Below, piece by piece: positions 9,349 through 17,896 of a stretch of DNA of 64,000 nucleotides; the stretch's first letter is position 1; every line of letters starts with the position of its first letter. The DNA is taken from contig CAITWF010000027.1 of assembly GCA_903896015.1 (NCBI GenBank), forward strand, positions 84,343 through 148,342, written 5' to 3'. The position numbers and the translations under genes are program-made. A model generated the notes under the pieces. It saw only the letters and a list, made by a program, of their open reading frames with translations. It searched no databases and had not been told where the DNA came from. Source of the stretch: an uncultured Opitutia bacterium (GTDB lineage: Bacteria; Verrucomicrobiota; Verrucomicrobiia; Opitutales; Opitutaceae).

Positions 9349-11031
9349 TCAGATGTTTCCTTTCTTGAGTTCGCTGACAGCGAAGTCCGCCGCGCGCGCG
9401 GTGAGCGCCATGTAGGTGAGCGAGGGATTGACGCAGGCGGCAGAGGCCATGCACGCGCCATCGGTCACAAAGACGTTTTTCGCGTCCCACACTTGGTTGT
9501 GACTGTTGAGCACGGAGGTCTTCGGGTCGCGGCCCATGCGGGCGCAGCCCATCTCATGGATGCCCTGACCGAAGGTATAACCCGAATCCGTTTTTTTCAC
9601 CTGCTTGACGCCGGCGGCCTCGAGCATTTCGGCGCCATTGTCCATCATGTCGGCGCGCATCTTTTTTTCGTTCTCGCGAATCTCGCAGTCGATCGCGAGC
9701 ACCGGCAGGCCCCACTTGTCACGCTTGTCGCGGTTGAGCGAAATTCGGTTGTCGTGATACGGCAGCGTCTCGCCAAACGCCGTCATGCCGATCATCCACT
9801 GGCCGGGCTCGCGCAACTCCTCCTTGAGCGGCGCGCCGATGCCGAGCTCCGCAATCTCGCGGCTCCATCCCTCGCGACTCGCGCCACCCTGGTAGCCGAA
9901 GCCGCGCGTGTAGGTCCGCTTTTCGCCGCCCGGCAGATTTTGGAAACGCGGAATATAAAAACCGTTGGGCCGGCGACCAAAAACAATCTTGTCCTCGTAA
10001 CCCTCGACGTGCCCGCTCGCGCCGCAGCGGAAATGGTGATCCATCACATTGTGACCGAGTTCGCCGCTGCTGCTGCCGAGGCCCTCGGGCCAGAGGTCGG
10101 TCGCGGAATTCATCAGCACCCACGTCGAGTTGAACGCCGAGGCGCACAGGAAAACGATCTTCGATTTGAACTCGTAGGTCTGCTTCGTCTCCGCGTCGAG
10201 GATCTCCACACCGCGCGCCTTCATCGTGTTCTTGTCATAGACGACGCGCGTCACGATCGAGAACGGGCGCAGCGTGAGGTTCCCGGTCTTCATCGCGGGC
10301 GGGAGCGTCGACGACTGCGTGCTGAAGTAGCCGCCGAACGGGCAGCCGAGCCAGCACTTGTTGCGATACTGGCAGTTTACGCGCGAGGCGAGCGGCTGCG
10401 TGAGATTGGCAACCCGCCCGATGATCATCCGGCGCGAGTCGTTGAAATGCTTTTTGATCCGCGCGGCTACGTCTTTCTCGACGCAGTTGAGCTCCATCGG
10501 CGGCAGGAACTTTCCATCGGGCAACTGCGGCAGGCCCTCGAGCGAGCCGCTGATGCCGGCGTGCGTCTCGACATAATCATACCACGACGAAATGTCCGCG
10601 TAACGGATCGGCCAGTCGGTGCCGACGCCTTCCTTCGCGTTGGCCTCGAAATCCAAATCGCTCCAGCGGTAACTTTGCCGGCCCCACGTGAGCGAGCGGC
10701 CGCCGACGTGATAGCCGCGGAACCAGTCGAAAGGCTTTTTCTCCTCGTAGGGGCACTCCTTCTCATCGGCCCAGTAGCTGAGGTTCATCTCGTTCAGCAC
10801 GTAATCGCGCCGGAGCACCGGGTGATCGCTGTGCTGCTGCTGCGTGACCTTGCCGCGGTGCGGCACTTGCCACGGCGGTGTGAGCGCGGTCGCGTACCCG
10901 CTGATGTGCTCGATATTGCGCCCGCGCTCGAGCAGCAAAACCTTCAGGCCTTTTTCGGTCAGCTCCTTCGCAGCCCAACCGCCGCTGATGCCGGAGCCAA
11001 CGACGATCGCATCATAAGTTTCGGTTTCCAT
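9349..11031 (-). CDS. GMC-family FAD-dependent oxidoreductase (sugar/alcohol dehydrogenase large subunit)
   Basis: A 560-residue flavoprotein of the glucose-methanol-choline family. The N-terminal dinucleotide fold reads VVGSGISGGWAAKEL (residues 10-24). The C-terminal part has QGIHEMGCARMG, with the proton-abstracting histidine, and CVNPSLTYMAL, with its partner asparagine. A Cys-rich segment (VNCQYRNKCWLGCPFGG) is typical of the gluconate dehydrogenase-like branch. It has no signal of its own, consistent with Tat piggy-back on the subunit-3 protein encoded downstream. No cytochrome subunit gene is next to it, so the electron acceptor is elsewhere. Confidence 0.9.
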   Translation of the reverse strand: METETYDAIVVGSGISGGWAAKELTEKGLKVLLLERGRNIEHISGYATALTPPWQVPHRGKVTQQQHSDHPVLRRDYVLNEMNLSYWADEKECPYEEKKPFDWFRGYHVGGRSLTWGRQSYRWSDLDFEANAKEGVGTDWPIRYADISSWYDYVETHAGISGSLEGLPQLPDGKFLPPMELNCVEKDVAARIKKHFNDSRRMIIGRVANLTQPLASRVNCQYRNKCWLGCPFGGYFSTQSSTLPPAMKTGNLTLRPFSIVTRVVYDKNTMKARGVEILDAETKQTYEFKSKIVFLCASAFNSTWVLMNSATDLWPEGLGSSSGELGHNVMDHHFRCGASGHVEGYEDKIVFGRRPNGFYIPRFQNLPGGEKRTYTRGFGYQGGASREGWSREIAELGIGAPLKEELREPGQWMIGMTAFGETLPYHDNRISLNRDKRDKWGLPVLAIDCEIRENEKKMRADMMDNGAEMLEAAGVKQVKKTDSGYTFGQGIHEMGCARMGRDPKTSVLNSHNQVWDAKNVFVTDGACMASAACVNPSLTYMALTARAADFAVSELKKGNI

Positions 11032-11061
11032 GGGATAACTACAAATAAAGGTTAACGAAAA

Positions 11062-13014
11062 CTAGCTCTCTGCCCGCGCCTTCGCGTCGGCTTCGACCAA
11101 TTTGTTCAACGCATCGAGCGTGGCGCGGGTCTTGGCTTTGACGGCGGCGAGTTCACCCGCGTTTCCGACTTTTTCGTTCGCGAACAAATAAAACTTCATC
11201 TTCGGCTCCGTGCCGCTGCCGCGCGCCGCAAACGAGTAGCCGTTCGAGAGCGTGACAATGTAGAGGTCCTGCGCCGGGATCAGTTCGCCATCGGCATCGA
11301 AGATCTGTTCGCGGCCGAAATCCTGGAACTGGGTGACGCGCACGTCGCCAAACGCTTTCGGCGGGCTCGCGCGGTAAGTCTCGAGAATTTTTTTGATTTT
11401 CGCGTTCCCGCTCGCGCCCTCGTAGTAGATGTTGATCACTCCTTCGAGGTAAAAGCCGTGGCGCAGGTAAATCTCATCGAGATACTCTGGCACAGTGAGT
11501 CCGCGCGCTTTTACCCACGCACACACCTCGGCAAACATCAGGCACGCGGAGTTGCCGTCCTTGTCGCGGAGGAAATCGTTGGGCAGGTAGCCATAGCTCT
11601 CCTCGGTGCCGAACGCGTAGAATGTGCTGTGCAGTTGAAGCAGCTTCGCACGCTCGGCAAAGGGCGTGGCTTCGTAGTCGAAGCCGGGCCCCATCACCGC
11701 GCGCAACTTCTCCTCGTAGCCGCGAATCTTCGCCGCGATCCATTTGAAACCGGTGAGCGTCTTGATGACTTTCACCCCATGGCCGCGACCGATCGCGTCC
11801 TGAAGCTGCGTCGTGACAAAAGTATTGATGATCGCGACGTGCTCACTGCCGGCCGCCGGAATCCACCCGAGTTCCTTGAACTTCGTGAGTCGGTAGTCCG
11901 CGAGCACCGCGCCGATCTGGTTGCCCGTGAGCAGCTCCATTTTGCCGGCGCGGTTGCGCACCGCCACGCCCATTCGATCTGCGTCGGGATCGGTGGCCAC
12001 GACAACGTCGTAGCTTTCCTTTTCCGCGAGCGCGACGGCGCGTGAGAGCGCCTCGGCGTTTTCCGGATTCGGCGATTTGACCGTCGGGAAGCGCGCGTTA
12101 AATGCCAGTTGCTCCTGCACGGCCTTCACGTCGCAGCCGGCGTGCAGCAGGAGTGGCAGCGAATGCACCGCGCCGGTGCCGTGGATGTTCGTGAAAACGA
12201 CTTTCGGCCGCGCCTGCTTAAATACCGACGGATCGATCACGGCTTTCGATGCGACCGCGAGATAGGCGTCGTCCGCGTCGCGGCCGAGCGTCGTCACACC
12301 GCGCAGATCGATTTCGAGAAATGCGGACAGTTCGCCGAGCGGCACGGAGTTGACCTCGGCGACGATGCCCTTGTCGTGCGGCGCGATGACTTGAGCGCCG
12401 TCGTCGAAGTAAGCCTTGAAGCCATTGTCGTGGGGCGGATTGTGGCTCGCCGTGATCACGACGCCCGCATGCGCCTTCAGCCAGCGCACGGAGTAGCTGA
12501 GCTGCGGAGTCGGCCGCGGTCCATCGAAGATGAACGCCTCGCCGCCAAGCCGCGTCCATGTTGAAGCCGCCAGTTCGCAGAAGTGCCGCGAGAAGTGCCG
12601 CACATCGTGCGCGATCACGAGGCGGGGCTTGGTCGTTGAGCCGCGGCTCGAAAGATATTTTTGCGTGTAACGCGCCAAGCCGACAACTGCGCGGATGAGC
12701 GTGAAGTCGTTGAGCATGTTTGCCCCAATCGCGGCGTACTCCGGCGACCCACTCGCGCTGAGCGTGCCGGTCTCAGCGGTTGCCGGCACCACGCCGATCG
12801 TGCGCCCGCGCATGCCGCCGGTGCCAAACTCAAGGTAGCGATAAAACCGATCGTTGAGCTCGGACCAGGCCTGATGGGCGACGAGTTCCTCAATGCTGGC
12901 GTGCGCCCAGGCGGGAAGTTTGGCCGCGAGAAACGCCGCGAGATTCTCAGCGGCGCTGGGCATCAACTGTCCGGCTTTCGTGGCGGCGTGGATCCGATCA
13001 AGAGTGCTGCTCAT
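11062..13014 (-). CDS. Alpha-D-phosphohexomutase (phosphoglucomutase/phosphomannomutase)
   Basis: Interconverts hexose 1- and 6-phosphates. The 650 residues fit the long PgcA/PGM2-type branch. The phosphoserine loop TASHNPPHDN places the active serine at residue 190, the metal loop DPDADRMG follows, and the sugar-binding GTEESYGY and the phosphate-binding RGSGTEPKMK complete the set. The ATG at 13014 is six bases downstream of the neighbouring pyrophosphorylase stop, so the two genes form an operon that would take glucose 6-phosphate to a nucleotide sugar. The extra N-terminal reading frame to 13185 overlaps that gene and is rejected. Confidence 0.92.
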   Translation of the reverse strand: MSSTLDRIHAATKAGQLMPSAAENLAAFLAAKLPAWAHASIEELVAHQAWSELNDRFYRYLEFGTGGMRGRTIGVVPATAETGTLSASGSPEYAAIGANMLNDFTLIRAVVGLARYTQKYLSSRGSTTKPRLVIAHDVRHFSRHFCELAASTWTRLGGEAFIFDGPRPTPQLSYSVRWLKAHAGVVITASHNPPHDNGFKAYFDDGAQVIAPHDKGIVAEVNSVPLGELSAFLEIDLRGVTTLGRDADDAYLAVASKAVIDPSVFKQARPKVVFTNIHGTGAVHSLPLLLHAGCDVKAVQEQLAFNARFPTVKSPNPENAEALSRAVALAEKESYDVVVATDPDADRMGVAVRNRAGKMELLTGNQIGAVLADYRLTKFKELGWIPAAGSEHVAIINTFVTTQLQDAIGRGHGVKVIKTLTGFKWIAAKIRGYEEKLRAVMGPGFDYEATPFAERAKLLQLHSTFYAFGTEESYGYLPNDFLRDKDGNSACLMFAEVCAWVKARGLTVPEYLDEIYLRHGFYLEGVINIYYEGASGNAKIKKILETYRASPPKAFGDVRVTQFQDFGREQIFDADGELIPAQDLYIVTLSNGYSFAARGSGTEPKMKFYLFANEKVGNAGELAAVKAKTRATLDALNKLVEADAKARAES

Positions 13015-13019
13015 GGGGT

Positions 13020-14441
13020 TCAGGCAAGATACAGACCGTCGCGGATTGCGGGCGGCGGGGAAAGTTTTTTCCACGCGTCGGCGAAAGAATCTGCATCGTA
13101 GCCGAAGAGCGGTGAGACTTCGATCGCGTGCGCCGGCTTGCCGCTGCGATCGGTTTCGATCGCGGCGCCGTTGGCGTGCAGCCACCGCGCAAACTGCCGC
13201 AGCTGATCGTCGCGGCAGGTCTGGGGCGAATCGACGCCCTCGGCGTTCTTCACCGGCGAGAAATCGTCCGCGCGCAGCGTTTCAATCACGACGGGGTTCT
13301 TCGCGAAGGGCAGCGCGTCAAACACGAACATCTCGAACTTCACGCCATTCGCCTTGTCCGGCTTCACCACCGCGCCACTCGCGTCGATCGTCGGGATTTT
13401 TTTGTCGGCGCGGTGAAACGGCAGCGCCACGCCCTCGCTGCCCGCCGCGATGTGCCGCACGAACTCCCGATCAAGCACGTGAATCGCGATGCTGCCCGCG
13501 AGGTAGCGGAGCTGGCCGCTCGCATCGGTCTCGCGCTGCACCTCCATCGGCAAATCGGAATACTCGACGACGATCGTCTGGCCGCGCTGCGTGCAGAAGT
13601 GCCCAACCTTTTCCTCGGCGTAGGCCTTCGGCACCATCTTGCTCGACATCTCCGACTGCCGCGAGACGTGCCAGCCGATGAACGCTGGATCGATGCAGCG
13701 CACGAGGGGATTATCGACTTGGAAATAACTCAACGTGTCCACGCCCTCTCGCTTCATCAGATCGAGCGCACCGCTGCGATCGAGCGCGCGGAGCGAGCCG
13801 CCGTGGCCGTCAGGCGAAAGCGCCAGCGAGCCCGGCGTCTCCAGCATGATTTTGCCATCGAAGTTCACGGCCGGCATGCGGCCCTGCCGGAAGAAATGCA
13901 CGCGGCCGCGGTCGAGCCCGAAGCATTTGTTCTCAGCGAAAAACGCCTCTGTCGCGGCGTGGTTCGCGTGACTCGTCATGATAAACCAGTGCAGCGGCTT
14001 TCCATAGCGCCGGCCGGCAGCGAGAATTTTTTCCGCGAAAACCTGAAAGAGCGTTTTCTGCCTCACCGGCGTCACGGGGAACGTCCCCTTCGGTCCATCG
14101 TAGCCGAGCCGCGTGCCCTGCCCGCCCGCGACCGTAAACGCCGCCACACGCCCCATGCGCAACGCCGCCTCACCGACTGCTTTTGCCCGCGTCCAGGCCG
14201 CCACGTCGCCGCCGTGCTCCGGTCGGCGCTCGTAAGGCGCCGGCGCGAGCCCCTCAAGGTCGATCCCTGCGGTGGCTCCTTTAGTGAGCAGAGTGCGCGT
14301 CAGCCGTTCGACCTCAGCGAGATCGATCTCGGCAGCTTCGGCCAGCAGTGCACGTTGGGCCTCGGGCGAAAGCCGATCAAAGAACGCGAAAATATGCGCC
14401 TGTCCGGCGCGAGAGAATTTTTCGATCAGGGGATGGGACAT
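13020..14441 (-). CDS. UDPGP-family uridylyltransferase (UDP-GlcNAc/UDP-glucose pyrophosphorylase type)
   Basis: A 473-residue UDP-sugar pyrophosphorylase resembling the eukaryotic UAP/AGX branch rather than bacterial GalU or GlmU. The nucleotide-binding loop TVAGGQGTRLGYDGPKGTF (from about residue 103) and the uridine/sugar contacts YFQVDNPLVR are conserved. It makes a UDP-sugar from UTP and a sugar 1-phosphate. The mutase gene six bases downstream supplies glucose 1-phosphate or a related compound, but UDP-GlcNAc as product is also possible. It is the first gene of this pair; ftsB lies 55 bases upstream on the same strand. Confidence 0.88.
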   Translation of the reverse strand: MSHPLIEKFSRAGQAHIFAFFDRLSPEAQRALLAEAAEIDLAEVERLTRTLLTKGATAGIDLEGLAPAPYERRPEHGGDVAAWTRAKAVGEAALRMGRVAAFTVAGGQGTRLGYDGPKGTFPVTPVRQKTLFQVFAEKILAAGRRYGKPLHWFIMTSHANHAATEAFFAENKCFGLDRGRVHFFRQGRMPAVNFDGKIMLETPGSLALSPDGHGGSLRALDRSGALDLMKREGVDTLSYFQVDNPLVRCIDPAFIGWHVSRQSEMSSKMVPKAYAEEKVGHFCTQRGQTIVVEYSDLPMEVQRETDASGQLRYLAGSIAIHVLDREFVRHIAAGSEGVALPFHRADKKIPTIDASGAVVKPDKANGVKFEMFVFDALPFAKNPVVIETLRADDFSPVKNAEGVDSPQTCRDDQLRQFARWLHANGAAIETDRSGKPAHAIEVSPLFGYDADSFADAWKKLSPPPAIRDGLYLA

Positions 14442-14496
14442 GGAAGGGAAAAAAGCGGAGCTTGGTGATAAAAACGACGGCGTGGCGACGCGCCGG

Positions 14497-14775
14497 TCAT
14501 TTCTCGTAGCGGAAAATGTATTCGCCGGGTTTCAGATAACCACGCTGCCGCAGCACTTTTTCGACGAACGCAGGATCGGTGCGCAAGCGCTGGAGGATTT
14601 TCTCCTGTTCGGCAAGCCGGGCCTGCGCCGCGGCCAGCCGCCGCTGGCTCGCGGCCTCGGCCAGTTTGAGCTGCTGATATTCCGCCTGCGCGTCGACGAA
14701 CAGCGCGCCGGCACCCACGCCACTCCCGATGAACAACAGGGCGTAAAGGGCGATGAGCAGGCGGCGTTGAGTCAC
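14497..14775 (-). CDS. ftsB: FtsB/DivIC-type septum formation initiator protein
   Basis: A 92-residue bitopic membrane protein: short cytoplasmic N terminus (MTQRR), one membrane helix at about residues 6-28, a coiled coil at about 29-65 and the short conserved tail VEKVLRQRGYLKPGEYIF that marks FtsB/DivIC. It links FtsL and FtsQ in the division complex. The start MTQRRLL puts positive charges before the helix. It is upstream of the pyrophosphorylase gene on the same strand. Synteny next to enolase, common for ftsB in Proteobacteria, is absent here. Confidence 0.85.
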   Translation of the reverse strand: MTQRRLLIALYALLFIGSGVGAGALFVDAQAEYQQLKLAEAASQRRLAAAQARLAEQEKILQRLRTDPAFVEKVLRQRGYLKPGEYIFRYEK

Positions 14776-14899
14776 AGCGGACCGCGATCAACGGCGCCGT
14801 GCGGGCGCGAGTAAAGGAGATTTCAAATCGGACGGCGCCACGGACGCGCGGAGAAATTGGCGTGCGTTTCATTTCCCGCCGCGCCAAAGTAATCCCTCG

Positions 14900-15715
14900 A
14901 TGTATCTGAGCTATTACGGGTTTCGGGAGATGCCCTTCAACATCACGCCCGACCCGCGTTTCCTTTACCTCAGCCCCACGCACCAGGAGGCACTCCAGCA
15001 TCTCAAATACGGCGTGCGGGAGAAAAAAGGCTTCATCGTGCTCGTCGGCGAAGTCGGCTGCGGCAAAACCACCCTCTGCCGCCGTTTCCTCAACGAACTC
15101 GATCCCGCGCATTACGACACCGCACTGATTCTCAACCCGCGCGTCACCGAGACCCAGATGCTCAAGGCCATCCTGACCGAACTCGGCGAAACGAAGCTCG
15201 CCCGTAGCCAGAACGACCTCGTCGCGCAAATGAATCGCGTGCTCCTCGAGCGCATCGAAAAGGGCCGCGACATCGTGCTCATCATCGACGAGGCGCAAAA
15301 CCTCAGCAACGACGTGCTCGAGCAAATCCGCCTCCTCTCGAACCTTGAGACGGACAAGCAAAAGCTCCTGCAAATCGTGCTCATGGGTCAGCCAGAGTTG
15401 AAGGAGGTGCTCGCACAGGAGGAACTCCGCCAACTCCGCCAGCGCATCCTCGTCCACTACGAGTTGCACCCACTCGCGCCGACAGACATAGCGCATTACA
15501 TTCAACACCGCCTGTCGCTCGCGGGCGGTTCGGGCCGCCCGAGTTTCACGAAGTGGGCGCTCCGCGCGATCCACCGCGGCAGTGGCGGCATTCCGCGCAT
15601 CGTGAACAATCTCTGCGACAAAGCGATGCTCGCCGCCTTCATCCGCGAATCAGACGAGGTCAATTACTGGGACGCGCGCCGCGCGATCCGCGATATGCAA
15701 AACCTCATCGACTGA
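14900..15715 (+). CDS. ExeA-like AAA+ ATPase
   Basis: A 271-residue AAA+ protein of the ExeA/GspA family. It opens with MYLSYYGFREMPFNITPDP, the family signature, then Walker A GEVGCGKT at 50-57, Walker B IVLIIDEAQN at 125-134 and a sensor segment LMGQPEL. ExeA proteins help assemble type II secretion or exopolysaccharide machinery at the inner membrane. The downstream gene encodes a GspB-like single-pass protein 27 bases on, which supports an ExeA/ExeB-type pair. There is no peptidoglycan-binding domain at the end, so this is the short form. Confidence 0.85.
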   Translation: MYLSYYGFREMPFNITPDPRFLYLSPTHQEALQHLKYGVREKKGFIVLVGEVGCGKTTLCRRFLNELDPAHYDTALILNPRVTETQMLKAILTELGETKLARSQNDLVAQMNRVLLERIEKGRDIVLIIDEAQNLSNDVLEQIRLLSNLETDKQKLLQIVLMGQPELKEVLAQEELRQLRQRILVHYELHPLAPTDIAHYIQHRLSLAGGSGRPSFTKWALRAIHRGSGGIPRIVNNLCDKAMLAAFIRESDEVNYWDARRAIRDMQNLID

Positions 15716-15742
15716 CGTGCGTCCGCTCCCCTCCCTCTCGCG

Positions 15743-16435
15743 ATGAGTCTGATCAACGAAGCGCTGAAAAAAGCGCAAAAGCACCGCACCGGCGAACCGG
15801 AGACACTCGCGCCCGCCCCCGGCGGCAGTGGTCACACCATGATCACGCGCCGGAGCGAACCCCGCACCACGCAGCAAATCGTCCTCATCTCCGCCGGCGC
15901 ACTCGTGCTCATCGTCCTCTCGATCGTCGGCACGTTTTGGTTCGTCAACCGCACTCCCGCACCCAAGCCCGCCCCGAAACCGGTCGCTAACAAGCCTGCC
16001 GACGCCTCCGCTCCGAGCCCGATCGTCGTCGCGCCCGCAATCAAGCCGCCCGCCGTAGCCATCGAGTCCGCGACTAAAGCGCCCGCGCCCATTGCGGTCG
16101 CTCCAATGCCTGCACCCGCGCCTGTCACTCCAACTCCTCCTCTCCCGGAAAAAGTCGCGCCGGCTCCCGTGGAGCCGTTGAGCGCCGTGCCCCCACCCGC
16201 CGCGAACGCCACTCCACCCGCCTTCGATCCACGTGTGCACGCCTTTGTCGACGCCGTGCGCGTCGCCGGCATTCGCTCCTCCGCCAGCGGTGACAGTCGC
16301 GTGCTCATGAACGATCGCGTCTACCGCTTGAACGACATCGTTGACCGCACCCTCGGGATCCGCCTCACCAAGGTGGAGCCGAACATCCTCACGTTTACCG
16401 ACGCCAACGGCGCGACCTACGTGAAGAATTTCTGA
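15743..16435 (+). CDS. GspB/ExeB-like single-pass membrane protein
   Basis: A 230-residue protein beginning MSLINEALKKAQKHRTG, a pattern common to GspB-like partners of ExeA. A membrane helix spans about residues 46-68. A long Pro/Ala/Lys-rich linker crosses the periplasm (about 70-155), and a folded C-terminal domain (from about 165) has VAGIRSSASGDSRVLMNDRV and ends ATYVKNF, like the GspB C domain. It is encoded directly after the ExeA-like ATPase and probably transduces its activity across the membrane. A convergent sugar transferase gene ends seven bases beyond its stop. Confidence 0.78.
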   Translation: MSLINEALKKAQKHRTGEPETLAPAPGGSGHTMITRRSEPRTTQQIVLISAGALVLIVLSIVGTFWFVNRTPAPKPAPKPVANKPADASAPSPIVVAPAIKPPAVAIESATKAPAPIAVAPMPAPAPVTPTPPLPEKVAPAPVEPLSAVPPPAANATPPAFDPRVHAFVDAVRVAGIRSSASGDSRVLMNDRVYRLNDIVDRTLGIRLTKVEPNILTFTDANGATYVKNF

Positions 16436-16442
16436 CGCTTGC

Positions 16443-17864
16443 TCAATAGGCTGTCTTCGGCGGCCGAACCACGTGCCAGAGTGTGCGCAACGTGATCTGG
16501 AGGTCGAGCCACACCGACCAGTGCGTGATGTAGTAGACGTCCCAGTAAACGCGCCGGCTCAACATCTCCTGCTCCAAAATTTCCCCGCGGTAACCCAAGC
16601 TCTGCGCGAGGCCCGCGATCCCCGGCTTTACGAGGTGGCGCGTCCGGTAGCCGCGCGTCTGCTGGCGAAATTCCTCGTCGAGCAGCGGCATGTAGGGCCG
16701 GGACCCGACGATGCTCATGTCGCCCACAAGCACATTCCAAAATTGGGGAAACTCATCGAGACTGTGCGACCGAATGAAACGGCCGAACGGGAAAATCCGC
16801 TCGTCCTCCGACTTCGCCTGACGCGACTCCGCCGCCTCGTCGCCATCACCTGCGAACATCGAGCGATACTTCAGCATCCGAAAAATTTCGCCGCGCTGCC
16901 CCCGCCGCTCGCGCACGTAAAACAGCGGCCCCGGCGCCTGCGCCCGCTGATTCGCCCACACCCAAAAGCAAAGCGGCGGCAGCACCACCACGACCAGCGG
17001 TAGCGCAATCACCACGTCGAAGGCGCGCTTCACCAGCCGGTTCAACGGATCTTCGAGCGGCTCTTCTTGCAGCGTATAAAAATGCCGCCCTTCTTCCATC
17101 GTCGGCACCAACGGATGCGTGTAACGCTCCGCCAGATTGTTGTGGATCAGCACACGACAGCCGTGCTCCTGGCAGATCGCAATGAGGTTGCGCGCCTCCT
17201 CATCAGTCGCAGGCAACTCCAGCAGCAATACTTGGCCGACTTGTTTCTCGGCCAGCACGCGCGGCAGATCCGAAACTTTCCCGAGCCATGGCGCCGGCAG
17301 CGGCGTGCCCCCTTCCGGCGGCGGATCGTCGGACAGCAGCGCGACCGGATAGATTCCGAGGGGCTCCTTGTTGGCGATCCACTCGTTGAGCCGCGCGAAC
17401 GACGAGCGTCGCCCAATAAACACCGTGGGCAGCCGGTGCCCGCGTTGAAACACGATCCGCGCAAGCGCGCGCGGAAGTTTCGCGTTCAGGAGCGCGAGTC
17501 CCATCCAAGCCCACAGCAGAAACGATCCGAGAAACAGGCGGCTCATGTAGTGATCCACCGTCGCCCACATCATCGTGAACGTGAGCACCGCGATTAGTCC
17601 GACCTGCCGCGCCGCAAGCTGGGTTGCTCCTCCGAAATCGAGCACATGAAAACGCGTCGCCAGCCGCGACAGATCACGCGCGGAGAGCACCATCCCAGCC
17701 ACCACGCATAGAAAATACGGCAGCAAATTCACCGTCGGGCTCAGCTTCACCACCGGCACGTAGGCCATGATAAACTCCGCGTAGACCCAGAAGAATACTC
17801 CCACCAGCAGCGTGCTGACTGCCAGGTGAAGATTGGCGAGGCCGCGCGCGCGCGTGGTGATCAT
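16443..17864 (-). CDS. Polyprenyl-phosphate sugar-1-phosphate transferase (exopolysaccharide priming)
   Basis: A 473-residue initiating transferase. The N-terminal half has four to five membrane helices followed by a CoA-binding-like Rossmann segment. The C-terminal third is the bacterial sugar transferase domain: KRAFDVVIALPLVVV, then a loop with KYRSMF, RFIRSHSLDEFPQFWNVL and GDMSIVGSRPYMP, which hold the conserved catalytic Asp/Glu and Arg residues. It attaches a sugar phosphate to undecaprenyl phosphate to begin a surface polysaccharide. It stands alone, convergent with the ExeA/GspB pair. The nucleotide-sugar genes at 11-14 kb could supply its donor. Confidence 0.88.
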   Translation of the reverse strand: MITTRARGLANLHLAVSTLLVGVFFWVYAEFIMAYVPVVKLSPTVNLLPYFLCVVAGMVLSARDLSRLATRFHVLDFGGATQLAARQVGLIAVLTFTMMWATVDHYMSRLFLGSFLLWAWMGLALLNAKLPRALARIVFQRGHRLPTVFIGRRSSFARLNEWIANKEPLGIYPVALLSDDPPPEGGTPLPAPWLGKVSDLPRVLAEKQVGQVLLLELPATDEEARNLIAICQEHGCRVLIHNNLAERYTHPLVPTMEEGRHFYTLQEEPLEDPLNRLVKRAFDVVIALPLVVVVLPPLCFWVWANQRAQAPGPLFYVRERRGQRGEIFRMLKYRSMFAGDGDEAAESRQAKSEDERIFPFGRFIRSHSLDEFPQFWNVLVGDMSIVGSRPYMPLLDEEFRQQTRGYRTRHLVKPGIAGLAQSLGYRGEILEQEMLSRRVYWDVYYITHWSVWLDLQITLRTLWHVVRPPKTAY

Positions 17865-17896
17865 TGGTCGCGGTTATGCCGGCCGGCCCGAAATCG

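Noticed and set aside
9115..11055. 646-codon plus-strand frame opposite the GMC oxidoreductase gene
   Set aside because: Composition is Arg/His/Ala-rich with no family pattern; it mirrors the well-supported minus-strand gene.
14426..15574. 382-codon minus-strand frame opposite the ExeA-like gene and across ftsB
   Set aside because: It covers two real genes in other frames and has no family similarity.
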